From positions 124,001 to 188,000 of the forward strand of contig JAEUVE010000007.1 of assembly GCA_016786865.1 (NCBI GenBank): a stretch of 64,000 nt of DNA, given 5' to 3'. The notes below the pieces were generated by a model. It was not told the origin of the DNA. It saw only the letters and a program-made list of their open reading frames with translations, and ran no database searches. Source of the DNA: Sediminibacterium sp. (GTDB taxonomy: Bacteria; Bacteroidota; Bacteroidia; Chitinophagales; Chitinophagaceae). The translations under genes and the position numbers were made by a program. Below are positions 27,541 through 36,617 of the stretch, in pieces (position 1 is the stretch's first letter; every line of letters starts with the position of its first letter).

Positions 27541-30122
27541 GCAGAGTTCCTTGCTGCATTGATAATACCAAACATACTTCTGGTGACCAGCTTTTCATAA
27601 GTGGTTTTCTGCGTATCGCTGAGTTGCCCGGTTCTTAGCTGGTGCAGTGCATATTGCTGAATGGTGAGCAGCGGTAATACAATTTTATCGCGCATCAGAA
27701 TAGACGCCCTTCCTGTTGAATCATCCTGCATCAGCTGACTGGCATTGGCCAGTTCAAGTACCAGCTTTTTGGTCAGGTCAAATTCTTTCCTGATTATTTC
27801 CCAAACCGGGCCGTAATCGGGATCCTTTTGTATATAAGCTGTAAGCGGAAAAAAGGATTTCAGCATACTCATCATACTGTTGTCGATCAGTGTCCGGAAG
27901 AACAGAACATTGTTGAACAGGGATTGTACCTGGCCCCATTTTCCACTGTCTTTCATTTGCTGAAGTGCGGTCCCCACACCAAAATATCCGGGTACATTTT
28001 GTTTGAGCTGACTCCAGCTTCCTACAAAAGGAATGGCTCGCAGATCTTCAAATCTGAGTTGTTCCGCATTCCCTCTTTTTCCGGGTCTGCTGGCAATATT
28101 GCTTTTGCTGTAGTAGTTCAGCGGGCTGAATTGTTGCATATAGCTCAGGAACTGCGGATGGTCTTTGAATGCCTGATAAGCCCGGTGGCTGATGACGCCC
28201 AGTTCTTTCAATATCTCTTTGTCCGATTCAGAGAGCTGCGCTCTATTGGCCGCAAAAACCGTATTGCTGATACCTGCACTCAGCAACTGTTCCAGGTTGT
28301 ACTGAGAAGACTGGATGGTGCCGAAATTGGACGTGATGGTCTGTCCTTGTATGGTCAACTGAATTTCTTCATTTTCTATATCACTGCCCAAGGATGCATA
28401 AAACTTATTGGTCTTACCACCACCGCGCGATGGAGGCCCGCCGCGCCCGTCGAAGAATTTCACCTTGAACTGGTGCTTCCTGGAAACAGCCGTAAGCGAT
28501 TGCTTGGCAGTATAGATGCTCCAGTTCGCTTGCAGGTAGCCACCGTCTTTGGTGCCATCGCTGAATCCCAGCATAATGGTCTGATGCCCCTTTCTTTGTA
28601 ACAGGTGTGCTTTATAAACCGGATGTGTGTAAAGGGTTTCCATGATCTGATCCGCACCCTGTAAATCGTCGATGGTTTCAAAGAGCGGAACAATATCCAC
28701 GCTGAGTTTTTCAGTATCCCATCCGCAAAGCCTGAACAGGGTAAATACTTCCATCACATTCAATGCAGACTGGCAGTTGCTGATTACATAACGATGGCAA
28801 CCGGATTCACCATTGATTTGTTGTATGGTGTGTATGGCAAATATACTTTCAATGGTGTCTTTAGAAATTTCTTCCGTAACATCTCGTGTTTCCACGACCC
28901 GGCTGATTGCACAGAGTGCAGCTATTTTTTCGGTTTCGGAAAGTGTATCGTACTGATCCGGCAAAATCCCTTTTCCATTGAGCTTGCGGCTGGTCTGGTC
29001 GATGTCTTTCAGCACTTTGGTATGAATCCTGCTGTCTTGCCGGATATCCAGTGATGCAAACCAGGTCCCGAATATTTTTACTTTATTGATCAGGCTGTCT
29101 ACCCGGCTGATGTATAGCCCGTGGTGCTGCTCCAGCAGCAGGGCTTTAATATCCAGCAGTTTGCCCATCAGCTCTTCGCGGTAAATTCTTTTGCTTTCTT
29201 TGGGCCGGAATACATTCTCATACAACTGTTCCTCCAGCTGTGCCACCAGAACATCTACACCTGCAAAAGTTAATCTGCGTTTCAGTTTCCGGATATCCCG
29301 ATAATAGCATACAATGATAGCGCTGCGCAAAGACTCGGCCACTTTAAGGGTAGTGGCCGCATTTACAAAAGGATTCCCGTCGCGGTCTCCGCCCGGCCAG
29401 AATCCAAGTTCTATAAATGGGTTCTCTGAATCAAATTCACCATCAAAAATATCACGCTGAATAAAATTGTAAATGTTGCCGATGGATTTATAAAGAATAT
29501 TTTCCAGGTACCACATCAGGTTAACAGCTTCATCAAAAGGAGTGGGCTGTTTTTTATTAAAGAATGGCGTGATCCCCAGCTGCTGTATATAGAGGTTGAT
29601 TGTCTGGAAATCGTTTTTAGCAATGGCTTCTCCCAGATCGTGAATAATGCCCAGCACACTTCCGGGATAAAATTGAGTCGGGTGTGCCGTAAGCACTACT
29701 CGCACTTTGAAGTTGCGTAATTTTTCTTTCAGCTCGGGCAGTTTTCCGGCGTAGTAAGCCTCATTGTAAAGGGCTTTTAAACTACCGGCGCCATTGATGT
29801 TGTGAACGGTTTCGAATGCCGCATCTTCAATTGCATCGAACAATACCACCTGCCGCTCTATATACTGTACAAATTTGAACAGGCGCTCTATTTGTTCAGT
29901 TTCCGTAGCACCAGGGGTGTGCTGTTTAAAGAAGTTTTCCAGAATCTCCATTGGTTCCTTTCCGCTCTGATACCCGTCGAGGCAAGCTTGTAATAAAATG
30001 GGCAATAAGGCACCCACATTGGAAATACCCGAAAAGGGGAGTGCAGCAAACAGACTGTTGTAAATGGTATACTTGTCTGTTACGTTCCATTTAAAATGTT
30101 GTATATAAGTTGAAGCCGGCAT
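27537..30122 (-). CDS. ppc: Phosphoenolpyruvate carboxylase
   Basis: This 861-residue protein is in the normal PEPC size range. Conserved signatures include the catalytic histidine segment VVLTAHPTQ (near residue 140), FWPGGDRDGNPFV (near 242), the SDGTKDGGYLQANW segment (near 520), and a glycine/arginine loop, GRGGPPSRGGG (near 562). The loop differs from the GRGGTVGRGGGP of enterobacterial enzymes, but this form is, to my knowledge, the usual one in Bacteroidota relatives. The enzyme carboxylates PEP to oxaloacetate, replenishing the TCA cycle. The C-terminus reads FGIINAARNSA rather than the usual NTG ending. It overlaps the glycosylase gene by 4 bp tail to tail and diverges from the ECF sigma factor gene. 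Confidence 0.95.
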   Translation of the reverse strand: MPASTYIQHFKWNVTDKYTIYNSLFAALPFSGISNVGALLPILLQACLDGYQSGKEPMEILENFFKQHTPGATETEQIERLFKFVQYIERQVVLFDAIEDAAFETVHNINGAGSLKALYNEAYYAGKLPELKEKLRNFKVRVVLTAHPTQFYPGSVLGIIHDLGEAIAKNDFQTINLYIQQLGITPFFNKKQPTPFDEAVNLMWYLENILYKSIGNIYNFIQRDIFDGEFDSENPFIELGFWPGGDRDGNPFVNAATTLKVAESLRSAIIVCYYRDIRKLKRRLTFAGVDVLVAQLEEQLYENVFRPKESKRIYREELMGKLLDIKALLLEQHHGLYISRVDSLINKVKIFGTWFASLDIRQDSRIHTKVLKDIDQTSRKLNGKGILPDQYDTLSETEKIAALCAISRVVETRDVTEEISKDTIESIFAIHTIQQINGESGCHRYVISNCQSALNVMEVFTLFRLCGWDTEKLSVDIVPLFETIDDLQGADQIMETLYTHPVYKAHLLQRKGHQTIMLGFSDGTKDGGYLQANWSIYTAKQSLTAVSRKHQFKVKFFDGRGGPPSRGGGKTNKFYASLGSDIENEEIQLTIQGQTITSNFGTIQSSQYNLEQLLSAGISNTVFAANRAQLSESDKEILKELGVISHRAYQAFKDHPQFLSYMQQFSPLNYYSKSNIASRPGKRGNAEQLRFEDLRAIPFVGSWSQLKQNVPGYFGVGTALQQMKDSGKWGQVQSLFNNVLFFRTLIDNSMMSMLKSFFPLTAYIQKDPDYGPVWEIIRKEFDLTKKLVLELANASQLMQDDSTGRASILMRDKIVLPLLTIQQYALHQLRTGQLSDTQKTTYEKLVTRSMFGIINAARNSA

Positions 30123-30144
30123 ACTATTTAAAAAAACAATATAC

Positions 30145-30152
30145 CAAAATTA
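30145..30152 (-). promoter_or_regulatory. Candidate -7 box for ppc
   Basis: The minus strand reads TAATTTTG, a perfect TAnnTTTG match ending 22 bp before the ppc start. A matching -33 TTG was not found at 19-21 bp. Confidence 0.4.
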
Positions 30153-30268
30153 GCCGTAAGGCTGCCAGGATAAACCCTCTGCCGGGTTGTTCAAAATATA
30201 TTTTAAGCAGAATTAAACGTTCATCTCTTAAATTTATCTAATAAGTACAGAAAAACGGCACTGTATAT

Positions 30269-30808
30269 ATGGAGGATGTGGAGATTGTGGCTGCTTTTAA
30301 AAAAGCGGCTACTAAAGAAAAGGCATTTACACTTCTGGTAAAAAAGTACCAGGAGAAATTGTATTGGCATATACGCCGCCTGCTCCCCGCACATGAAGAT
30401 GCCAACGACGTATTGCAAAATACCTTTATAAAAGTATGGAACGGACTGGACTCATTCCGTGAAGACAGTCGCCTGTATACCTGGCTGTACCGAATTGCCA
30501 CCAATGAAAGCCTGAGTTTCATTGAGCAGCAGAAAAGGAAGGCTGTTGTGGATTTTGATCAGTTGGGAGATACCTACAGCAACAGCATCCGGGCCGATGA
30601 AAATTTCGATGCCAATCGCCTGGAATGGAAGCTGCAGCTGGCCATCCGGCAGTTACCGGATAAGCAGAAACTGGTGTTCAATCTGCGGTATTTTGATGAA
30701 ATGAGCTACGATGAAATGAGCAGCATACTGGATACCAGTACAGGAGCATTGAAGGCCAGCTATCATCATGCCGCCAAAAAGATTGAAGAATTTATTAAAA
30801 ATCATTAA
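30269..30808 (+). CDS. ECF-type RNA polymerase sigma factor
   Basis: This 179-residue protein has sigma region 2 at about 20-90 (DANDVLQNTFIKVWNGLDSF, then the RLYTWLYRIATNESLSF -10 recognition helix). A linker leads to sigma region 4 at about 120-175 (LPDKQKLVFNLRYFDEMSYDEMSSILDTSTGALKASYHHA). That is the RpoE-like arrangement. It should direct RNA polymerase to an envelope-stress or similar regulon. The next gene encodes a one-helix membrane protein that fits an anti-sigma factor, and the third a Spy-like periplasmic protein, so the three form a likely signalling unit. A TAAATTTA box lies at 30229-30236. Confidence 0.95.
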   Translation: MEDVEIVAAFKKAATKEKAFTLLVKKYQEKLYWHIRRLLPAHEDANDVLQNTFIKVWNGLDSFREDSRLYTWLYRIATNESLSFIEQQKRKAVVDFDQLGDTYSNSIRADENFDANRLEWKLQLAIRQLPDKQKLVFNLRYFDEMSYDEMSSILDTSTGALKASYHHAAKKIEEFIKNH

Positions 30809-30841
30809 ACCTGTAATCCAACCATTAGTCCAATAAGCATT

Positions 30842-31336
30842 ATGAACAACCGGAACAACATCAACGAAGAACTGAAGACGATTGCCCCCCTGCTGAATGA
30901 TATATCCAGGCAGCCGGTACAGTCTGTTCCTGAGGGCTATTTTGAGCATTTTTCCGTACAGATTCCAGAAACAGCTGCACCAGTGGTGAAAATGTTGCAG
31001 GTACGGAAATGGATGGGCTATGCCGCTGCGGCCCTGGTGGCCGGGATACTGGTTACGGCTGGTTTTATTTTTACGGATAAGGATGTACAGCGGTTCAATT
31101 ATGAACAGTACAGCCGTATTGATGTTCCGGCAGAGATGAATAAACTCTCCGATGATGAATTACAAAGCTATCTGGCTGCCGCAACGGTCCTTTCCGGTGC
31201 AGGCCATGCCGGTTCTACTGCTTCAGAAGAGATTAATGATGCAATAACGCAAGAAACTGCCTCCCTGACCCAGGTATCCGATGAGTCGCTCGAGCAATTC
31301 TTCTCGGAGCATACCGGGAGTATTAATTTAAAATAA
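30842..31336 (+). CDS. Putative membrane anti-sigma factor (164 aa)
   Basis: This 164-residue protein starts 33 bp after the ECF sigma gene. It has a cytoplasmic N-terminal part (about 1-58, with an LLNDISRQPVQSVPEGYFEHF segment), one transmembrane helix (about 59-79, MGYAAAALVAGILVTAGFIF), and a periplasmic tail of about 85 residues rich in acidic residues. Position, size and topology suit an anti-sigma factor, but there is no zinc-finger HxxxCxxC motif or recognisable FecR domain. The assignment therefore rests on context. The periplasmic tail could be the sensing part. Confidence 0.65.
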   Translation: MNNRNNINEELKTIAPLLNDISRQPVQSVPEGYFEHFSVQIPETAAPVVKMLQVRKWMGYAAAALVAGILVTAGFIFTDKDVQRFNYEQYSRIDVPAEMNKLSDDELQSYLAAATVLSGAGHAGSTASEEINDAITQETASLTQVSDESLEQFFSEHTGSINLK

Positions 31337-31355
31337 ACTACTTAAAACATTTTTT

Positions 31356-31856
31356 ATGAAAAAGATCTTAGTATGGATGCTGGCCGGAATGGTTGCAGTA
31401 ACCGCATCGGCACAGGATAAGCAACCGGCTCCGGGCCCCCAACATGCTCCTAAGCACCTGCAAGGCCCAGGTCCCCGTGTAAATGCGGAAGCTTTGAAGG
31501 TTGCATTTGTAACACGCCAGCTGAACCTGAGTGTGGAAGAAGCACAGAAATTCTGGCCCGTTCACAACAGTTATATGGAAGAACTCAAAAAGGCAAGGGT
31601 AGAAAACAAGGACAATGAACTTGCTTTTGAAGAAAAGGCCCTGGCCATCCGCAAAAAATACAATGGTGATTTCAAAAAAATCCTGAACAGTGATGAGCGA
31701 GCCAATCAGGTGCTAAAGCTGGAAAAAGACTTCAATAATATGATGCGGAAAGAACTGGTAGAGCGTATGAAAAAGAACCCCAATTTTCAAAAGAGAATGG
31801 AAAAAAATCCAGCGTTAAAGAAAAGACTGGAAGAGCAGCGCGCACCAAAGAATTAA
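31356..31856 (+). CDS. Spy/CpxP-like periplasmic protein
   Basis: This 166-residue protein has a signal peptide (about 1-19, ending ASAQ). A proline/histidine-rich linker is followed by a helical, highly charged domain: AFVTRQLNLSVEEAQKFWPVHNSYMEEL, then a long basic helix, and a tail with repeated KKNP-type turns. The combination of L-x-L-s-x-E-a-x-x-F-W-P with extended amphipathic helices is typical of Bacteroidota proteins resembling Spy/CpxP/CnrX. Those act as periplasmic chaperones or sensors for envelope-stress sigma systems. It is the third gene of the sigma/anti-sigma cluster (19 bp gap), and its end overlaps the convergent MBL gene by 4 bp. Confidence 0.7.
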   Translation: MKKILVWMLAGMVAVTASAQDKQPAPGPQHAPKHLQGPGPRVNAEALKVAFVTRQLNLSVEEAQKFWPVHNSYMEELKKARVENKDNELAFEEKALAIRKKYNGDFKKILNSDERANQVLKLEKDFNNMMRKELVERMKKNPNFQKRMEKNPALKKRLEEQRAPKN

Positions 31857-32608
31857 TACAGGCTGTTTTTATATACCGGAGCTGAGATGTCGTGGTAGAA
31901 AAGAAAGGACCATCCCTCTTGATTTCCTTCCTCCCACCATTGCCTTCTCAGCTCCATACATTTTTTGCCATCAAAATCATATTTGGCTACAAAACGGCTC
32001 TTCATTTGTTGCAGCTGCGGCGCATCATCACCTCCAAAAAAAACAATTTCTCCTTCCTCTTCTATACGGAATACCTGGTGAAATTTGCTGTGCGCCCCGG
32101 TTAGTTCGTACCGGATATAGTTATCTATGTAGCCCATATCCTCTTCCAGCCAGGCTACCCGGCTGAATTCTTCGAGCAAAGCAAAGTCTGAAATGGTATA
32201 AGACAATGATCCAATATTTTTGGCATAATCAAACTCACGTTGCTGCACATAGTAGGTCGCATACGGAAATGCAATGAACCGCTCTTCCGTAAGGTTGTTT
32301 CTGGTGGTGATTCCGCCTGCATGGTCCTTGTGAAGATGACTCATCAATACCTTGGTTACCTGCGATGGGTTAATACCCGCCTTCATCAGGTTGTGGTGCA
32401 ATTGAGGCGTTCCATCCGGCAGGTTATAGCCAAGACCGGTATCAATAAGTATAATATCCCGGGAGGTAATGACGGCAAAAGGCTGAATCTCTACCAGCAG
32501 ACTTCCTGTAGGCCGGCTGTTCAATTCTTCCGTTGCAGTATTGAAAGGAACAAACTGTTTGGTTTTATCTATGGTAAAACTTCCTTCTGATAAGGGAATA
32601 ATGGTCAT
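31853..32608 (-). CDS. Metallo-beta-lactamase-fold hydrolase
   Basis: This 251-residue protein has no signal peptide. The main metal motif is HLHKDHAGG (near residues 90-98), with a further histidine in TGAHSKFH, a metal-bridging aspartate candidate in FFGGDDAP, and a terminal histidine in FYHD. This is the glyoxalase II/lactonase-like MBL pattern with a likely di-zinc site; the substrate is unknown. It starts 9 bp after the rodA stop, on the same strand, so it is probably the last gene of the mre/rod operon. I do not know a link between this enzyme and cell shape. Confidence 0.85.
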   Translation of the reverse strand: MTIIPLSEGSFTIDKTKQFVPFNTATEELNSRPTGSLLVEIQPFAVITSRDIILIDTGLGYNLPDGTPQLHHNLMKAGINPSQVTKVLMSHLHKDHAGGITTRNNLTEERFIAFPYATYYVQQREFDYAKNIGSLSYTISDFALLEEFSRVAWLEEDMGYIDNYIRYELTGAHSKFHQVFRIEEEGEIVFFGGDDAPQLQQMKSRFVAKYDFDGKKCMELRRQWWEEGNQEGWSFLFYHDISAPVYKNSLY

Positions 32609-32617
32609 GTCTGTCGT

Positions 32618-33952
32618 TTAACGCAGCACCATCTGCCTGTCGGCATCCAGCCTGAGCAATATAAAAATCAATATCGTAAATGAAACCAGCGAGGAACCTC
32701 CATAGCTGATCAGTGGCAAAGTTACTCCCGGAGAAGGGAATAATCCAATGGTCATGCAGATATTGAAGGCAATATGAAAGAAAAGAATACTGGCAACGCT
32801 GTATGCATATACCCGGCTGAATGTACTTCGTTGTCGTTCAGCGATAGTGATGATCCGGATTAGTAAAAACAGGTAGATCATCAGAAAAACAAAGCTCCCT
32901 GCAAATCCAAAAGCTTCTCCTAGTGAGGCGAAGATGAAATCGGTGTGCTGCTCAGGTACATATTTCCCCCTGGTTTGAGTACCCTTTAAGAAGCCCCTTC
33001 CCCAGAAGCCACCCGAGCCAATGGCAATCTTGCTCTGGCGTACGTTGTAATCGTCTGGTTTCCGGGGTGCTTTGTCCGATTTTTTTGCAGAACGTTTGTT
33101 CTGACTGCAATCGTAGTCTTTGCCGAATGCACTGTATACCCTGGCACTCTGGTAACATTCCAGTACGTTGTTGAAAATGAATGGAACGGCGAATCTTTGT
33201 ATGCCCACACAGGCAAACCAGATAACCAGTACCAGGTAGAGCAACCCTTTTCTTTTCTTAATGTTTTTCCGGGAAAGATAGAGAAAGGTAAGGGCTATTA
33301 CCGAAAGGATGATGGCAAGGGTATTGGGTTCGATCAGCAGGGTGGATATGATCAGTGCCACGAAGGAAAACCCGATGATGAGTACGGCCGGTGAAAGCCC
33401 CTCCCGGTACATGACCAGGAAAAAACTGAAATACACCAATGCCATTCCGGATTCGTGCTGTGCCACCGATATGACTGCAGGTAAAAGGCAAATAACGCCA
33501 GCAATCACCTGCGACTTAAGCTTGGTAAAATCGGTTTCCTGACGGGACAGGTATTTTGCCAACGCCAATGCAGTAAAGATTTTACAGATTTCAACCGGTT
33601 GCAGATTGAATCCGCCACCAAGTGGAATCCAGCTCTTGGAGCCGCTTATATTCTTTCCGATCACAAACGTGGAGAGCATAAGCAGAATCCCAAGAATATA
33701 CGAGAGATTGGCAAAGGCAGTAAACAGTTTACTGTCAGTAAGCAATATCAGCAGCGCAATCACAACACATATTCCGGAAAAGATGAGTTGTTTGCTGTAA
33801 TTGGTTTTCCCGCCAAGAAAGGATTGCAGCCAGTTGGTATCTGTGCGGTATTCTACCATGAAAATGCAAAGTATGCCAATAGCTACCAGTACAGCATACA
33901 GCCATACTACCACATAGTCTACTCCCTGCGATATATTGTTTTGTCTGTTCAT
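32618..33952 (-). CDS. rodA: Rod shape-determining SEDS glycosyltransferase RodA
   Basis: This 444-residue, multi-helix membrane protein is of the SEDS family. Signatures include SGSKSWIPLGGGFNLQPVEICKI, the HESGMALVYFSFFLVMYREG stretch, and the conserved extracytoplasmic loop SGGFWGRGFLKGTQ ending in PEQHTDFIFASLGE. The SPGVTLPLISYGGSS segment is also present. It polymerises lipid II glycans together with the transpeptidase PBP2 encoded just upstream. An extra, mostly basic insert of about 30 residues (around KDYDCSQNKRSAKKSDKAPRK) precedes the catalytic loop and, to my knowledge, occurs in other Bacteroidota RodA proteins. It overlaps the PBP2 stop by 4 bp (ATGA). Confidence 0.95.
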   Translation of the reverse strand: MNRQNNISQGVDYVVVWLYAVLVAIGILCIFMVEYRTDTNWLQSFLGGKTNYSKQLIFSGICVVIALLILLTDSKLFTAFANLSYILGILLMLSTFVIGKNISGSKSWIPLGGGFNLQPVEICKIFTALALAKYLSRQETDFTKLKSQVIAGVICLLPAVISVAQHESGMALVYFSFFLVMYREGLSPAVLIIGFSFVALIISTLLIEPNTLAIILSVIALTFLYLSRKNIKKRKGLLYLVLVIWFACVGIQRFAVPFIFNNVLECYQSARVYSAFGKDYDCSQNKRSAKKSDKAPRKPDDYNVRQSKIAIGSGGFWGRGFLKGTQTRGKYVPEQHTDFIFASLGEAFGFAGSFVFLMIYLFLLIRIITIAERQRSTFSRVYAYSVASILFFHIAFNICMTIGLFPSPGVTLPLISYGGSSLVSFTILIFILLRLDADRQMVLR

Positions 33953-36042
33953 GGTTTGCCTGTATCTCTTCTTTTTCTGGGTTCGTTATTCAACAAGAGT
34001 GAAGATTTGATTTGTTTGGATTTGTTGCCGGTGTCGTTTCCACCAACAGGTCTGGACTCAGGTTCCAGCTGGGCTTCGGTACTGCCCTTGTGGCTTTCTT
34101 CTTTCTCCTCTGCTCTTGCAGCAGCTTCCTCCATCGCAATTCTTGCCTGTCTTTCAATATCTTTTCGCTGGTACCAGTTCTTGATAGCTGAAGGAATCAG
34201 GTCTGTTTTAGACACTTCCTCCACCCGGGCCAGGCCCGCTTTACTGATGGTATCGTTCAGGTATTTTTCCATGATAAAACCGGCAATAGGCCCCGCTGCC
34301 ACCGATCCGTAACCTCCGTTTTCCACTACAACTGCTACGGCAATTTTTGGATTTTCCTTTGGTGCAAATGCCACAAACAATGAGTGGTTCTTTCCGTGCG
34401 GATTCTGCGCCGTACCGGTTTTGGCGCAGTATTCAATACCTGGTATTTTAATATATGCAGCGGTTCCGTATACGGTTACATCGTGCATGCCATCGTGTAC
34501 TGCCTGATATGCACTGTCCGATATATTGGTTACGATATGTTTATTTCTGTATTTGCCCATCAATACCGTGTCTTCGTCGGTTTCATTTTCGATGCTGTCT
34601 ACAAAATGGGGCGGATAGTAATACCCTTTATTGGCAATGATGCACATCAGGTTGGCCATTTGCAGCGGTGTGGCCGTCATCATATCCTGACCAATACCCA
34701 GTGTTAACACGCTGCAGCTGTTCCATCTTTTAGGTCCGCCAAAAAAACGGTTGTATTTGCTGGTGTCCGGAATACTGGCCCTGTCTTCGCTGGGTAAGTC
34801 CACTTCCAGTCTTCTGCCCAGTCCAAATGCATTCATGTATTCCTTCCATTTCAGATAGCCTTTGATGGTGCTGCCGTATTTTCTATTGTCGATGGCTTTC
34901 CGGAAAATATCCGAAAAATAGGAGTTACAGGAGTTTGCCAGTGCCAGTCGCAGGTTGGATGCATGGCCGGGATTTTTATGCTCACATCGTACATACACAC
35001 CACCGCAGGCCCCATAGCCACCGGCGCATCCGATTCCATAAGAAGGGGTAATCAGACCTTCGTCCAATGCAACCAGTGCACCCAGCGGTTTGAAGGTAGA
35101 GCCCGGAGGGTACTGTCCTTTTATGGCGCGGTTGTACATAGGCTTGGCTGTATCCATTACCATACGGCCCCAGTTTTTTCTCCGGGCATTACCGGTAAGA
35201 ACATTGGGATTATAAGTGGGGCTGGATACCATGGCAATGATGCCACCTGTTCTCGGATTGATGGCTACAGCACTTCCGATTTTATTCTGTAATAGTTTTT
35301 CCGCCAGCTGCTGTACTTCCACATCGATGCTGGTATAGAGATTTCTGCCCGCAATGGCTACGGTATCGAAGAGTCCGTTTTCATAAGGACCCTGAATCCG
35401 GCTCTTGTTGTCTCTGATGAACCGTTTGATGCCTCTTTGTCCCATAAGGACCGACTCGTAGGTTCGTTCCAATCCGTTCATGCCGGCATAGTCGCCCATT
35501 TCGTAACCTTCGTCCTTGTGCTTTCTGAGAAACGCAGTGTCTACTTCGGCAATGTATCCGAGCAACTGGGCTGCAGTATTGTATGGGTATGTTCTGACAG
35601 AACGTTCGCTCAGCATGAAACCCGGGAACTTGTACATGTTCTCGTTGAGCCTGGCATACATATCCGGAGAAAGCAGGGGCTCAAACACGCTTGGCTTTAC
35701 GCTGGTATTTTTGAAAATGGCGTCGCGGATTCTTTTCTTGTATTCGGCGGTATCAATTTCGAGCAGGTTGCAAAGTGCTAAAGTATCAATACCCTTGGCC
35801 TCGGAGGGCGTTACGATCAGGTCGTAGCTGATGGTGTTTTCGAGCAGGGCCCGTTTTTTTCTGTCGAAAATAATGCCCCTGTCCGGATAAACGATTTTTC
35901 GGTAAATCGCATTATTTTCCGCAGCCAGCTTGTATTTGGAGGAAAAAAGCTGAAGGTTGATCAGCTGAATGGTGATCACCAGGAATACGGCGGCAAAGAT
36001 GATTTGAATAACCCTGCTGCGGCTTTGATTGAATACAGACAT
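33949..36042 (-). CDS. mrdA: Penicillin-binding protein 2 (elongasome transpeptidase)
   Basis: This 697-residue class B PBP has one N-terminal transmembrane helix (about 10-30), a PBP dimer/pedestal domain, and a transpeptidase domain. The nucleophile is Ser315 (STFK, Lys318). The second motif is SCN within LANSCNSYF, and the third is KTG at 541-543. The enzyme crosslinks peptidoglycan during sidewall growth with RodA. After the catalytic domain there is a ~75-residue low-complexity tail with a charged helix (DIERQARIAMEEAAARAEEKEE) and a Gly/Ser/Lys-rich end, longer than in typical PBP2. It lies between mreD (44 bp gap) and rodA (4 bp overlap). Confidence 0.95.
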   Translation of the reverse strand: MSVFNQSRSRVIQIIFAAVFLVITIQLINLQLFSSKYKLAAENNAIYRKIVYPDRGIIFDRKKRALLENTISYDLIVTPSEAKGIDTLALCNLLEIDTAEYKKRIRDAIFKNTSVKPSVFEPLLSPDMYARLNENMYKFPGFMLSERSVRTYPYNTAAQLLGYIAEVDTAFLRKHKDEGYEMGDYAGMNGLERTYESVLMGQRGIKRFIRDNKSRIQGPYENGLFDTVAIAGRNLYTSIDVEVQQLAEKLLQNKIGSAVAINPRTGGIIAMVSSPTYNPNVLTGNARRKNWGRMVMDTAKPMYNRAIKGQYPPGSTFKPLGALVALDEGLITPSYGIGCAGGYGACGGVYVRCEHKNPGHASNLRLALANSCNSYFSDIFRKAIDNRKYGSTIKGYLKWKEYMNAFGLGRRLEVDLPSEDRASIPDTSKYNRFFGGPKRWNSCSVLTLGIGQDMMTATPLQMANLMCIIANKGYYYPPHFVDSIENETDEDTVLMGKYRNKHIVTNISDSAYQAVHDGMHDVTVYGTAAYIKIPGIEYCAKTGTAQNPHGKNHSLFVAFAPKENPKIAVAVVVENGGYGSVAAGPIAGFIMEKYLNDTISKAGLARVEEVSKTDLIPSAIKNWYQRKDIERQARIAMEEAAARAEEKEESHKGSTEAQLEPESRPVGGNDTGNKSKQIKSSLLLNNEPRKRRDTGKP

Positions 36043-36086
36043 ATAATAGGTAAGAGGCGGTTAATTCCAACAAACGAATTTAGGAA

Positions 36087-36617
36087 TTATTTATTGGTGC
36101 GGAACTTGGCTTTTCTGCTGAACAGCATTTCTGTTACAAAGATCAGCATCAGGCTCACACCGGTGGTGGCGGTTACCTTTCCCAGGAAATAGACGAAGCT
36201 GCCAAACTGGAGCCATTCCAGCAATACCAAATAGAAGTGGTGGATAAAGGTTAGTAGTCCCACATACAGGCTGTAAGGCGCCCAGCCCATGCTGCTGATG
36301 CTGGGTTCTACATAGCTCTGTTCTGTACTTTCTTTTGGAATGAGCAGGCTGAGCAAAAAGGGCCGTATATAAGCAATCATCACACAGGCTGCGGCGTGTA
36401 GCCCCATGGTGCCGGTGAAATAGTCAAAGCTCAGGCCAAAGAAAAAGGCAATCAGCATCAACGGAAAACGACCCAGGCCAAAAGGAAGCCAGAGGATATA
36501 CAGGAAATAGAGGTAAGGTACAATGAACTGGTGTAATGGAGGTATCTGGTTCAGGATGTATACCTGTACCCCGATGAACAGCATAAAACGGATGATATTT
36601 TTTACCAGGGTACTCAT
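36087..36617 (-). CDS. mreD: Rod shape-determining membrane protein MreD
   Basis: This 176-residue integral membrane protein has about five hydrophobic helices. The FFFGLSFDYFTGTMGLHAAACVMIAYIRPFLL stretch is characteristic of MreD, and the position between mreC and PBP2 supports it. It is a part of the elongasome that links MreC to the cell-wall enzymes. Its ATG overlaps the mreC stop (ATGA, 4 bp), so translation is likely coupled. Confidence 0.9.
   Translation of the reverse strand: MSTLVKNIIRFMLFIGVQVYILNQIPPLHQFIVPYLYFLYILWLPFGLGRFPLMLIAFFFGLSFDYFTGTMGLHAAACVMIAYIRPFLLSLLIPKESTEQSYVEPSISSMGWAPYSLYVGLLTFIHHFYLVLLEWLQFGSFVYFLGKVTATTGVSLMLIFVTEMLFSRKAKFRTNK

Noticed and set aside
27828..28601. 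257-codon plus-strand frame inside ppc
   Set aside because: Antisense to conserved PEPC catalytic sequence, with no recognisable domain.
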